This document shows, one piece after another, positions 7,813-16,005 of a DNA stretch of 64,000 nt. The stretch lies in assembly GCA_021798955.1 (NCBI GenBank), contig JAJZBK010000001.1, forward strand, positions 62,001 through 126,000, in the 5' to 3' direction. The DNA comes from Actinomycetes bacterium (GTDB lineage: Bacteria; Actinomycetota; Acidimicrobiia; Acidimicrobiales; RAAP-2). Each line of letters starts with the position of its first letter. Positions within the stretch are counted from its first letter, which is position 1. A program made the translations under genes and the position numbers. Under the pieces are notes generated by a model. That model had not been told where the DNA came from, did not search any database, and was given only the letters and a program-made list of their open reading frames with translations.

Positions 7813-9420
7813 GTGCAACGGCGCGTCTACGACGCCATCGTCATCGGGGCCGGGCACAACGGGCTCTGCCTCGCCGCCTACCTCCAGCGAGCCGGGCTCT
7901 CCACCCTGATCGTCGAACGACGCCACGAGGAGGGCGGCGGCGTCAACACCGAGGAGCCGGTGCTGGCCGGGTTCCGCCACAACCTCCACGCCCAGTACAT
8001 GGAGTTCTTCGACGTCATGCCGATGATCGCCGACTTCGGCCTGGAGGACCTCGGGCTCCGGACGGTGACGCCCGAAGCGCAGGCCGGCATCGTCTTCCGC
8101 GACGACCGGCCACCGATCGTCCTGCACCGGCCCGACCTGCTCGAGCGCACCCATGCCAGCATCGCCCGGTACTCGACGGCAGATGCCGATCGCTACGTGG
8201 AGCTCAAACGCCGCGTCGCCTCGCTCGAGCCTATGGTGGCCGCCAACCTCTACAGCCTGCCGGTCGCCGTATCGCTCGAGGACCAGGGGGCGGCCATCGA
8301 GTCCGTCTTCGGCGATCTCGGCGTGACCGCGAACTTCGTCTACAAGACGCCCCGGGCCGTGATCGACGAGCTGTTCGAGACACCCGAGCTACGCGCCCTG
8401 CTCTACCGGGCCACCGTCGAGTGGGGCGCCCCCCTCGAGGAAGCCGGGCTCGGTGGCATGTTCGTCACCTTCGTCATGTGGACGATGGCCAACTGGAAGC
8501 TGACGCTCGGCGGCACTCACACCCTGGCCAAGGCCATGACCCAGGCCTGCTACCGAGAGGGCGTCGACCTCCTCGAGAGCTCCGCCGTCGAACGCATCCT
8601 GGTCGAGGGCGGGCGGGCGGTGGGCGTCCGGGCCCGTGGCACCGACTACCGGGCCGAGCGACTGGTTGCCTCCAACGCGGACCTGCACCAGACGCTGCTC
8701 GACCTCGTCGGGCGGGAGCACCTCTCCGACCGTTGGACGAGCCGTGCCGAAGCCTTCCGCTACGGTCCGAGCCACGTCCTCGGCACCACCGCTTGGTGCC
8801 TCCGGGACGCGCCGGCGTACCGGGCGGCAGCGGTCGACCCCGACATCGACCGGTGCTTCTACACCGTCGTCGGCTTCGACGGGGCAGACGACGTGCTCCG
8901 CTACATCCGCGACGCCTACAGCGGGCGTCTGCCCACCACCGCCGCCGCCGGCACGTGGGTCAACACGCTCTGGGACCGGTCCCAGGCGCCTCCGGGCCAC
9001 CACGCGGCAACCGGTTGGTTCTTCCTCCCCAAGGCAAGCGACCTCGACGCCGACCAGTGGGCCGAGGTCCGGGCGACTCTCAACGACCGGCTCCTTGCCT
9101 CGTGGCAGGAGGTTGCTCCCAACATGACCCGCGACAACGTGCTGGCCGACCGGCTCTACACGCCCGACCAGATGGAGCGGAAGAACCTCATGAGAGAGGG
9201 CGACTTCTCCAACGGCGAGTTCTCCTTCGACCAGGTCGGCGTCAACCGACCCTTCCCCGAGGCGTCCAACTACCGCACGGAGATCGAAGGGCTCTACCTC
9301 TGCGGTCCGTCCGCCTACCCCGGCGGCGGAGTGCACGCGGCGTGCGGGTACAACGCGTTCAAGGCGATCGCCGAGGACCTCGCCCTCGCCTCACCGGTTG
9401 TCGCGGAACGGGGGTACTGA
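7813..9420 (+). CDS. FAD-dependent oxidoreductase, CrtI/PYROXD2-like (paralogue 3 of 4)
   Basis: A 535-residue flavoprotein: YDAIVIGAGHNGLCLAAYL (glycines about 12-17), ERRHEEGGGVNTEE, central GGTHTLAKAMTQACY, and the fully canonical C-terminal FAD motif LYLCGPSAYPGGGVHAACG (about 496-512). GTG start at 7813 with AAGGAGG seven bases upstream, 3 bases after the previous stop. ERRHEEGGG and the following FRHNLHAQY segment make it the closest relative of paralogue 4 (FLHNVHANY there). An 80-base gap follows; it holds a short hairpin (9443-9457) that could modulate expression of the next genes. Substrate unknown. Confidence 0.87.
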   Translation: MQRRVYDAIVIGAGHNGLCLAAYLQRAGLSTLIVERRHEEGGGVNTEEPVLAGFRHNLHAQYMEFFDVMPMIADFGLEDLGLRTVTPEAQAGIVFRDDRPPIVLHRPDLLERTHASIARYSTADADRYVELKRRVASLEPMVAANLYSLPVAVSLEDQGAAIESVFGDLGVTANFVYKTPRAVIDELFETPELRALLYRATVEWGAPLEEAGLGGMFVTFVMWTMANWKLTLGGTHTLAKAMTQACYREGVDLLESSAVERILVEGGRAVGVRARGTDYRAERLVASNADLHQTLLDLVGREHLSDRWTSRAEAFRYGPSHVLGTTAWCLRDAPAYRAAAVDPDIDRCFYTVVGFDGADDVLRYIRDAYSGRLPTTAAAGTWVNTLWDRSQAPPGHHAATGWFFLPKASDLDADQWAEVRATLNDRLLASWQEVAPNMTRDNVLADRLYTPDQMERKNLMREGDFSNGEFSFDQVGVNRPFPEASNYRTEIEGLYLCGPSAYPGGGVHAACGYNAFKAIAEDLALASPVVAERGY

Positions 9421-9500
9421 GATGCCGTCGGCCGGCCGAGCGAGGGCGTCCCGCCCTTCTGGCGACTGAGGACTACAGGCGAGGACGGGAGGGAGGACCA

Positions 9501-10064
9501 ATGCCGGACATCTATACGACCGAGTGGTACGACTCCGTGCGGGATGCCATCAACGCCGGTGTCAGCAGGCTGCGATCGGTGCCGGAGGGTCGCTTCGTCG
9601 TCGCCGTCGAGGTGGTCGGCGACGGCATCTCTCCCTACGTGGCCACCGACGCCACCCGGCGCTTCCTGATGGAGATCGACGACGGCACCTGCCTGTGGTA
9701 CCGAGAGCTGGCCGCCCACGAGGACGAGCGTGCGCACCACGAGGGCAGGATCGACTACCGGTTCCGGGGGCCGGCTACCGTCTTCGACGAGATCGCCGCC
9801 GGCCTCCTCGACCCGGTCGACGTCGCCCTCCGAGGTGCCGTCACCGTCAAGGGCGACATGCGTCTCCTCCTGCGCAACGCCGAGCACGTGGCCTCCCTGC
9901 TGGCGGCCTACACCAGTGCCGTGTCGACCACGTGGCCCCTCGGAAGGCCGCCCTATGCCAGCGACGCCAGCGACGCGCCGGCCGACGCCTCGAGCCACAA
10001 CGCGACCGGCGGTGCGGGCGGGGACGCGCCGGCCGACCATCGCGAGGCCACCGCCCGTGCGTGA
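9501..10064 (+). CDS. SCP2-like sterol/lipid carrier protein
   Basis: A 187-residue protein. Residues about 30-145 have the pattern of SCP2 sterol-carrier domains: beta strands around FVVAVEVVGDG and RRFLMEIDDG, then the PATVFDEIAAGLLDPVDVAL helix and GAVTVKGDMRLLL, which is the family's usual amphipathic region. Residues 150-187 are an Ala/Asp-rich tail. Such proteins bind long-chain acyl, sterol or isoprenoid ligands. ATG at 9501 behind GGGAGGA; the stop overlaps the next start by 8 bases. It lies between two flavoproteins, suggesting that it presents their hydrophobic substrate. Confidence 0.75.
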   Translation: MPDIYTTEWYDSVRDAINAGVSRLRSVPEGRFVVAVEVVGDGISPYVATDATRRFLMEIDDGTCLWYRELAAHEDERAHHEGRIDYRFRGPATVFDEIAAGLLDPVDVALRGAVTVKGDMRLLLRNAEHVASLLAAYTSAVSTTWPLGRPPYASDASDAPADASSHNATGGAGGDAPADHREATARA

Positions 10065-11655
10065 CGCCTACGACGTCGTCATCATCGGCTCGGGTCACAA
10101 CGGCCTGACCCTCGGCGCCTACCTGGCGCGCAGCGGTCTCGACGTCGCCGTGCTCGAACGGCGCCACGAAGAAGGTGGCGGGTTGTGCACCGAGGAGCTG
10201 ACCCTCCCCGGCTTCCTCCACAACGTGCACGCCAACTACCACACCTTCGTGGACTTGGCGCCGCCCCAGCATGATCTCGCTCTCGTCGACCACGGGCTCG
10301 AGTACATCCGTCCGGACGTCCAGATGGCCTCGATCTTCGACGACGGCACCGCGCTGACCGTCCATACCGACCTCGACAAGACCTGCGAATCGATCGCCCG
10401 GTTCTCCGACAGGGACGCCGAGACGTTCCGGCGCCTGTACACCGAGGCCCACGGCTACGTGAACCTCCTGCTCGGCACCCTCATGTACCAACCGCCGATG
10501 TCGATGAAAGAGCTCACCCGAGCCCTCAGCGTCTTCGGGGTCGAAGACCGCTCGGAGTTCCTATCGGTCAAATTGCGACGAGAGACGATCGACGTCTTCC
10601 TCGACCAGCACTTCACCCACCCCAAGGTGAAAGCGCACCTGGCCTTCCACGGTGCCGTGTGCGGCTACGCCAACGACGTCCCGGGCCTGGCCATGAGCTT
10701 CCCGTTGCTGGTGGGCAAGATCGACAACTGGAACCTGTGCGTCGGCGGCTCCCACCGTCTGGCTCACGTGCTGTGGCGGGACCTGGCCCAGCATGGCGGC
10801 GTCCTCCTCTCGGACGCCGAGGTCACCTCGATCGCCGTCGACGACGGACGGGCGGTCGGCGTAGTCCTCGCCGACGGTACCGAGCTCACGGCCCGCCGGG
10901 CAGTGGTCTCCACCGTTGACGTGGAGCAGACGTTCCGCCACCTGCTCCCGTCCGAGGCGGTCCCGGGCGAGCTGGCGGCGTCGGTCGAGCACGACCTGCT
11001 CCACCAACCTTGGAGCCTGTTCTCCGTCCACCTGGCCATGACCGAGCCACCCCACTACGAAGCGGCCAGCTTCGACCCCGACGTGGACCGCGCCTGGGTG
11101 GTCAACCTCGGCTATGCCTCGACCGAGGAGCTCGACGCGGACTGGCGGGCAGTCCGGTCGGGAGCGCTTCCCGGCATGTGCCGGCCGAACGCGGCGGTCA
11201 ACACGCTGTTCGACCCCACGGACGCGCCCGAAGGGCACTACACCGGCCTGCTGCGGCAGATCGCGCCCTACGCGCTGACCGATGGCGGCCCGGCCGCCTG
11301 GGACGAGATCGGCCACTGGTACGGGCGGCGCTGCATCGAAGCATGGCGCCGGTTCGCCCCCAACCTCGGCGACGGTGCCATCCTCGACTGGGTGCCTTAC
11401 ACGCCGGCGGACATCCCCCGCAAGCTGCGCAACATGGTCCAGGGCGACTGGATGATGGGCGAGGTGTCGCTGGCCAACATGCTCGACAAGCGCCCGCTCC
11501 CCGAGCTCGCCCAGTACCGGACGCCGGTCGACGCCCTGTACCTGGCGGGCTCCACCCAGCACCCCCACGGGTTCATCACGTTCGCCCCCGCCTACAACGC
11601 GCTCCAGGTGATCGCCGACGACCTCGGCATCGAGGCGTGGTGGCGAGACGTCTGA
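10057..11655 (+). CDS. FAD-dependent oxidoreductase, CrtI/PYROXD2-like (paralogue 4 of 4)
   Basis: A 532-residue flavoprotein: YDVVIIGSGHNGLTLGAYL (glycines about 11-16), ERRHEEGGGLCTEE, central GGSHRLAHVLWRDL and GGVLLSDAEVTSI. The C-terminal signature has drifted to LYLAGSTQHPHGFITFAPA (about 496-512): the second glycine of PGG is replaced and the following glycines are lost, unlike paralogues 2 and 3. GTG at 10057 lies inside the 3' end of the SCP2-like gene (8-base overlap), so translation is probably coupled. The change may alter flavin geometry or partner binding; loss of activity cannot be excluded. Confidence 0.86.
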   Translation: MRDAYDVVIIGSGHNGLTLGAYLARSGLDVAVLERRHEEGGGLCTEELTLPGFLHNVHANYHTFVDLAPPQHDLALVDHGLEYIRPDVQMASIFDDGTALTVHTDLDKTCESIARFSDRDAETFRRLYTEAHGYVNLLLGTLMYQPPMSMKELTRALSVFGVEDRSEFLSVKLRRETIDVFLDQHFTHPKVKAHLAFHGAVCGYANDVPGLAMSFPLLVGKIDNWNLCVGGSHRLAHVLWRDLAQHGGVLLSDAEVTSIAVDDGRAVGVVLADGTELTARRAVVSTVDVEQTFRHLLPSEAVPGELAASVEHDLLHQPWSLFSVHLAMTEPPHYEAASFDPDVDRAWVVNLGYASTEELDADWRAVRSGALPGMCRPNAAVNTLFDPTDAPEGHYTGLLRQIAPYALTDGGPAAWDEIGHWYGRRCIEAWRRFAPNLGDGAILDWVPYTPADIPRKLRNMVQGDWMMGEVSLANMLDKRPLPELAQYRTPVDALYLAGSTQHPHGFITFAPAYNALQVIADDLGIEAWWRDV

Positions 11656-11702
11656 AGCCGGCACCCACCGTCGAGCTCGGCCGGCCCGGTGAAGCCGCCG
11701 GC

Positions 11703-12053
11703 ATGGCGGCCATGGTGGCGGAGCTGGTGCGGGCCAACCTGGCCGACTCACCGAGTCGCGCCCGGGTCGCCCGCAGGGCGCGTGGCAGCATCGTCCTCCT
11801 CGCCGACGACCGATCCCTCGGAGTGACCCTGTCCTTCCGCGAGGACTGCGTGGTGATCGACGCCAGCCCGGCCCCGGGCCTCCCCGTGCTCGCCGGACCG
11901 TGGCTGACCATGGCGACGGTCTGCGCGGGAGCTCGCTCGCCACTGTCCGCCGTGGCCCGACGGGAGCTCCACGTCGAAGCCCGTCGTCCGCTTCGAGCGT
12001 TGCTCGCCGCCGCCTACGTGCTCAAGGTGCCCCGCGTGGCCGGTCGGACCTGA
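11703..12053 (+). CDS. Small SCP2-like protein
   Basis: A 116-residue protein, last gene of the cluster, 47 bases after paralogue 4. The order of segments (SIVLLADDRSLGVTLSF, DCVVIDASPAPGLPVLAGPW, then LSAVARRELHVEARRPLRAL and a final hydrophobic helix) resembles a minimal SCP2 fold: strand pair, long groove, then basic helix. The match is weaker than for the protein at 9501-10064. ATG at 11703 is the best start; no strong ribosome site is seen, so reinitiation after the upstream stop is likely. Probably a second hydrophobic-ligand carrier. Confidence 0.6.
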   Translation: MAAMVAELVRANLADSPSRARVARRARGSIVLLADDRSLGVTLSFREDCVVIDASPAPGLPVLAGPWLTMATVCAGARSPLSAVARRELHVEARRPLRALLAAAYVLKVPRVAGRT

Positions 12054-12145
12054 CGGCGAGGCATCGCCAGCGGGCCTGAGCGGGGACATGACCAGCCGCT
12101 TCGCTACTAGAGCGACCGGTGATGCACCCACGAAGCGTGCCCCGC

Positions 12146-12161
12146 CTGGGGTGACCCCCAG
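12146..12161. terminator. Convergent hairpin terminator
   Basis: CTGGGG and CCCCAG pair perfectly around a 4-base loop, directly between the end of the FAD/SCP2 cluster (12053) and the end of the opposing gene (12163). It can serve both directions; there is no T-tract. Confidence 0.5.
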
Positions 12162-12162
12162 C

Positions 12163-12996
12163 TCAGCAGGTCAGATAGGGCGCCGATGCCCCGGGGCCGA
12201 CCGCAGGGTCGTCCACCACGCCCCCCTGGTTCGACTCCAGCACAGCTCCGAGGTGCACCACGTACCACACGCCACGCCACGAGATGAGCGAGGCGATCCC
12301 GAACGAGCGGATGGTGCCTGCCTGGTCGTAGACGACTCGAGCGTTGGGGACCTCGTAGTAGCCGATGCTGTTCTCGCAGGTTCCCGGCGTCACCCAGTGG
12401 ACGAGACGGGTCGGGACCTCCACCCTCACTAGGGTGGCGCTCCCCGGATCGGGCCCGAGCAGGGCGTGGGCGGCGGCGAGGTCGCCAGCGAACGCTGCCA
12501 CCAGCCGGTCCTGGTAGTCGGCCGCCGGGTTGGCGATGCGCTTGAGCCGAACATAGGCGGCTTCGGGAAAGAACGCTGGCATCGCCGAGGTGACCGTGCC
12601 GGTCACGACCCCCTCCCAGAGCGCCGACATTTCGGCCTCGAACTGCGGCGTGCCGGCCGACGGGACCGCCGTCGTCTGGGGCAGGTCACCGGGGCTCGTC
12701 GTCGTCGGGTCGACCGCCGACGGCACCATCGTCGCCGAGGGTGCAGCCGCTGGCGCTGACCGGGCCGGGGCGGGCGGGCCTGCCGTGGACGGGGCCGTGG
12801 CCAGCGAACCTTGCGAGGAACGCACAGTTCGGCGGGCGACCACCGACTGGCTCCCCTTCGCCGACGTCGTCCTGCCACCGCCTCCCAAGGCCATCACCGC
12901 TACCGGCACGACCACCGCGGCGACAGCAAGCGCGCTCCTGGCGACGATGACCCTCGGACGAGGACGGCGACTGCTCGACCGCACCCCGCAGATCAT
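12163..12996 (-). CDS. Membrane-anchored or secreted protein of unknown function
   Basis: A 277-residue protein. A basic N-terminus (RSSSRRPRPR) precedes one hydrophobic segment (about 18-38, ALAVAAVVVPVAVMAL), then a long Thr/Ser/Pro/Ala linker (about 45-115), then a globular domain of about 160 residues (FEAEMSALWEGVVTGTV.. to ..YYEVPNARVVYDQAG.. and ISWRGVWYVVHLG). The layout is that of an actinobacterial exported protein on a wall-spanning stalk. I do not recognise the globular domain. It has its own promoter region, divergent from the glycosyltransferase gene. Confidence 0.8.
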   Translation of the reverse strand: MICGVRSSSRRPRPRVIVARSALAVAAVVVPVAVMALGGGGRTTSAKGSQSVVARRTVRSSQGSLATAPSTAGPPAPARSAPAAAPSATMVPSAVDPTTTSPGDLPQTTAVPSAGTPQFEAEMSALWEGVVTGTVTSAMPAFFPEAAYVRLKRIANPAADYQDRLVAAFAGDLAAAHALLGPDPGSATLVRVEVPTRLVHWVTPGTCENSIGYYEVPNARVVYDQAGTIRSFGIASLISWRGVWYVVHLGAVLESNQGGVVDDPAVGPGASAPYLTC

Positions 12997-13250
12997 GCCG
13001 CGACGATCACCTCAATTCCCAGTCGCCCCGTGCCCCCGTCGCCTGGGCCGCGTCCGTCCGCGACGCCGGTGGCCCGCCGGCGAGGGTCACCGACGTGCCG
13101 GCGGCGTGGTGCCCACCGTTCGTCCGCCGCAGCCAGTACGGTACGCCGAGCCGCACCCTGACAGACAGACGGGCGGGACCGAGGCGAGCGCCAGTGGAAC
13201 GAGGATGGCCGGCAGCGGCCGACGGGAGCGGCTCGACACCGTCGGGGGCG

Positions 13251-14096
13251 GTGCGGCCGCGCTTCAGCGTCGTCATCCCCGCCCTCAACGAGGAGCTGTG
13301 CCTCCCAGGCTGTCTCCGCTCCCTCGCCGGGCAGGACTTCGACGGCGAGGTCGAGGTCATCGTGGTCGACAACAACAGCACCGACCAAACGGCAGCAGTC
13401 GCCCGGTCCCACGGTGCCGTTGTGGTGCACGAGCCACGGCCAGGGGTCTGCTGGGCCCGCCAGCGCGGGACCGAGGTAGCCCGAGGTGACGTCGTCGTGT
13501 CCACCGACGCGGACACCACCTTCGACCCTGGCTGGCTCACCGGTATCGACCGGGTGCTGTGGGAGCATCCATCGTACGTAGCCGTCGGTGGACCGTGCGC
13601 GTTCACCGCCGACAGTCCGTTCTGGGCGAAGGTCTACCCCCGTGCCCTCTTCGGGGCCGTCGCCTTCGTGCACCGGACCACTGGACGGGTCTTCTACGTG
13701 ACCGCCACCAACCTCGCCTTCCGCCGGGAGGCGTGGCCTGGCTACGACACGCAGATGACCCAGGGCGGGGACGAGGTGGACCTCCTCCGTCGCCTGAGAC
13801 GACGGGGTCCGGTGCACTTCGACCGGCACAACCCCACCTTCACCTCGGCTCGCCGGCTTGAGCGGGGCCTTGCCTACAACCTCGTCGTCACCTTCTTCGT
13901 CTACTACCTGCTGGCGTACTGGCTGAACCGCATCGCCGGGCGACCGCTCATCGGGACGGCCCCTGCCTTCCGCCGCCACCACCGACCGTCGTCGCCGGTC
14001 CTGTGGGCCCGCCGCCTCGTCCTCGCCTCGACCGTCTTCCTCCTCGGCGCGCTCCTGTTCCGGACTGGGGTCTACGTGGCCGGTCTTGTCTGGTGA
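13251..14096 (+). CDS. Family 2 glycosyltransferase with C-terminal membrane segments
   Basis: A GT-A fold begins at once: FSVVIPALNEELCLPGCL, then VIVVDNNSTDQTAAVA and the DxD-type metal site VVSTDADTTFDP. Further on come GGPCAFTADSPF and GGDEVDLLRRLRRRG (acceptor-side ED motif region). The end of the protein carries two hydrophobic stretches (NLVVTFFVYYLLAYWL and LVLASTVFLLGALLF), so it acts at the cytoplasmic membrane face. The GTG at 13251 is closest to the domain; GTGs at 13194 and 13095 would add 19 or 52 unconvincing residues. The stop overlaps the deacetylase start (GTGA). Sugar donor and acceptor unknown. Confidence 0.85.
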   Translation: MRPRFSVVIPALNEELCLPGCLRSLAGQDFDGEVEVIVVDNNSTDQTAAVARSHGAVVVHEPRPGVCWARQRGTEVARGDVVVSTDADTTFDPGWLTGIDRVLWEHPSYVAVGGPCAFTADSPFWAKVYPRALFGAVAFVHRTTGRVFYVTATNLAFRREAWPGYDTQMTQGGDEVDLLRRLRRRGPVHFDRHNPTFTSARRLERGLAYNLVVTFFVYYLLAYWLNRIAGRPLIGTAPAFRRHHRPSSPVLWARRLVLASTVFLLGALLFRTGVYVAGLVW

Positions 14097-14863
14097 CCCC
14101 GGCCGCCCCCCGTACGCCAGTCTGCGATCGACGGATCCCGGTCACGAGCCTGGTCGTCAGTTCGGTCGGGCTGGCGGTCGCCTCGTACTGGACCCTGATG
14201 TCCCCGTACGCACAGCTCCTGGGAGCCTTCCCGTACCGTCGCCGGACGACGGAGCGGGTCGTCGCACTGACGTTCGACGATGGGCCGAACGACCCCGACA
14301 CTTCGCTGCTCGCCGACCTCCTCGCCGACGAGGGGGTCCGTGCCACCTTCTTTGCCGTCGGCGCGTGCATCGAGCGCCACCCCGACACTGCTCGCCGGCT
14401 GGTGCACGACGGCCACGTGCTCGGCAGTCACGGCTACTCCCATCAGTTCCGACGGTGCGCCGGTCAGGCCGTTCTGCGAGCCGAAGTAGCGCGGACCGAG
14501 GACGTGTTCACCCACCACCTCGGGGTCCGGCCCGTCCTCTTCCGCCCGCCGTGGCTCCTGCGCACTCCCGGCCTGTTCGACGTCGCCGAGGAGCGCTCCC
14601 TGCAGCTCGTCTCAGGTGAGTTCGCCCACGTGCTCGAGGTCTTCCAGCCCTCCCCCGAGCGCATCGCCCGCCGCGCTGTCGCCAAGGCTCGGCCGGGGAG
14701 CATCCTCATCTTCCACGACGGCTTCGACGCCAAGGGCGGCGACCGCACCAACACCGTCCTCGCCGTCGGGCTGGTCATCGCGGAGCTCCGGAGGACCGGC
14801 TTCGGCTTCACCACCGTCGACCGTCTGCTCGGCATCGACCCCTATCGGCCGCCGGTCACGTAG
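14093..14863 (+). CDS. Polysaccharide deacetylase (NodB homology domain)
   Basis: A 256-residue carbohydrate esterase 4-type protein. An N-terminal hydrophobic anchor (about 19-40) is followed by the NodB motifs: TFDDGPN (motif 1, catalytic Asp and metal Asp), SHGYSH (motif 2, metal histidines), FRPPWLLRTPG (motif 3) and ILIFHDG (motif 5, catalytic His). It removes acetyl groups from a GlcNAc-containing polymer, probably outside the membrane. It is translationally coupled (GTGA) to the GT2 gene, so the two probably make and then trim the same surface glycan. Confidence 0.88.
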   Translation: MTPAAPRTPVCDRRIPVTSLVVSSVGLAVASYWTLMSPYAQLLGAFPYRRRTTERVVALTFDDGPNDPDTSLLADLLADEGVRATFFAVGACIERHPDTARRLVHDGHVLGSHGYSHQFRRCAGQAVLRAEVARTEDVFTHHLGVRPVLFRPPWLLRTPGLFDVAEERSLQLVSGEFAHVLEVFQPSPERIARRAVAKARPGSILIFHDGFDAKGGDRTNTVLAVGLVIAELRRTGFGFTTVDRLLGIDPYRPPVT

Positions 14864-14915
14864 CCACTGGCCGCAGGGCAGCGCGGTGGCCGCCTTGTCC
14901 TTGGTTGACTCGTGC

Positions 14916-14970
14916 AGCTCCGGGCGGCGGGGTGGCTCCGGGCGGCGGGGTGGCTCCGGGCGGCGGGCTG
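14916..14970. repeat. Three tandem 18-bp GC-rich units
   Basis: CTCCGGGCGGCGGGGTGG-type unit, three copies, between the deacetylase gene and the 3' end of the LLM gene. No coding role is seen. It might act as a poor terminator through GC-rich structure. Confidence 0.8.
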
Positions 14971-14971
14971 C

Positions 14972-15871
14972 TCACGTCTGAAGTGGGAGCACCACGTCGG
15001 CCAGTGCACCGAGCGCGGCTCGCCCGTCGTCGCCCGCGTGCGCCGGGCGAACGACGAACTTCGAGACCCCGGCCGCCACGTAGCGGGACACCAGGGTGCG
15101 GAGCCCGTCGGGCCCGACTGCCACCAGCTCGGTCGGGTCGACGTCGGGGCGCCTCCTGCGGAGTGACGCCACGACCTCGGCATCGGGCCAGGCGGCCGCG
15201 TAAGGCACGCTCAGGCCGAAGTGCTCGGGGTCCATCCGCCTCCCTGCCGCCTCGGCGGCCGCAGCGATCGCCGGCACGGCCCGGGCAGCTTCGGCGGGAG
15301 TAACCGCCGCTCCCAACCAGCCGTCCGCCACCCGGCCCACTCGGTCGAGAGCCTCGGGGCTCCTCCCGCCGAACCACACCTCGAGCGGTCGTTGGTACGG
15401 CAGCGACGGCGAAGCGAGGCCGCCGAGGCGGCGACCCACCACGTCGGTCCCCACCTCGCCGTCCACTGTCTCCCCCGCCCACCAGGCCCGCAACAGCACC
15501 AGAGCCTGCTCGAGGACGCGGCCCCGGTGCATCCCTGCCGTGCCGAGGGCTTGGCGCTCCCCCGCCTGGTCGAGGCCGACCACGAAGCTCAGGAGCAGGC
15601 GCCCGGCTGATAGCTGGTCCACTTGGGCCAGCGACTTCGCCAACAGCAGCGGATTGCGCCCGAGGGGCACGACGTTCGCCCCGAGCCTGATCCGTGTCGT
15701 CGCTGCTGCGGCGAAGGACAGGCCCACCACCGGGTCGACGGTCGAGCCCACCGGCAGGTCCGACAGCCACACCCCGTCGAACCCCAGCGCATCGGCGTCG
15801 GTGACGAAGTCCACGAACCGGTCGAGCGCCACTGCCGCTCCACTCGGAGAGATGGCGAAACGGATCTTCAT
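14972..15871 (-). CDS. LLM-class (luciferase-like) oxidoreductase, F420-dependent likely
   Basis: A 299-residue TIM-barrel protein of the bacterial luciferase-like family: MKIRFAISPSG start, DALGFDGVWLSDLP, TTRIRLGANVVPLGRNPLLLAKSLAQVDQLSAGRL-type core, and PLEVWFGGRSPEALDRVGRVADGWL at the cofactor end. In actinobacteria such proteins usually use F420, sometimes FMN. The substrate is unknown. ATG at 15871. One of four family members in the window; no partner enzyme is adjacent. Confidence 0.85.
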   Translation of the reverse strand: MKIRFAISPSGAAVALDRFVDFVTDADALGFDGVWLSDLPVGSTVDPVVGLSFAAAATTRIRLGANVVPLGRNPLLLAKSLAQVDQLSAGRLLLSFVVGLDQAGERQALGTAGMHRGRVLEQALVLLRAWWAGETVDGEVGTDVVGRRLGGLASPSLPYQRPLEVWFGGRSPEALDRVGRVADGWLGAAVTPAEAARAVPAIAAAAEAAGRRMDPEHFGLSVPYAAAWPDAEVVASLRRRRPDVDPTELVAVGPDGLRTLVSRYVAAGVSKFVVRPAHAGDDGRAALGALADVVLPLQT

Positions 15872-15906
15872 GCGCCGATCATCGCCGACTCCGTCCGACC
15901 ACACCG

Positions 15907-15979
15907 GGCGCCCAGTCGGCGCCTGCTGATATCGAGCCGCGTCGACACAGTCGACCTGCCCTCCAGTCGACCTGCCCTC
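15907..15979. repeat. Inverted repeat and 16-bp tandem duplication downstream of bioY
   Basis: GGCGCC/GGCGCC (15907-15923) forms a 6-bp stem with a 5-base loop. A perfect 16-bp direct duplication (CAGTCGACCTGCCCTC, 15948-15963 and 15964-15979) follows. The hairpin may terminate bioY transcription; the duplication looks like recent slippage. Confidence 0.7.
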
Positions 15980-16005
15980 CAGCGCGTGCGCGACGCGAGA
16001 TCCGC

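Noticed and set aside
7045-8154. A Gly/Val-rich protein of about 370 residues on the minus strand
   Set aside because: It is the antisense shadow of the 12-bp and 9-bp repeats and of the start of the third flavoprotein. No homology or ribosome site supports it.
3715-12053. A standard carotenoid biosynthesis operon
   Set aside because: Four CrtI-like proteins suggest it, but there is no phytoene synthase, cyclase, prenyltransferase or ketolase, and SCP2-like carriers are not part of known carotenoid operons.
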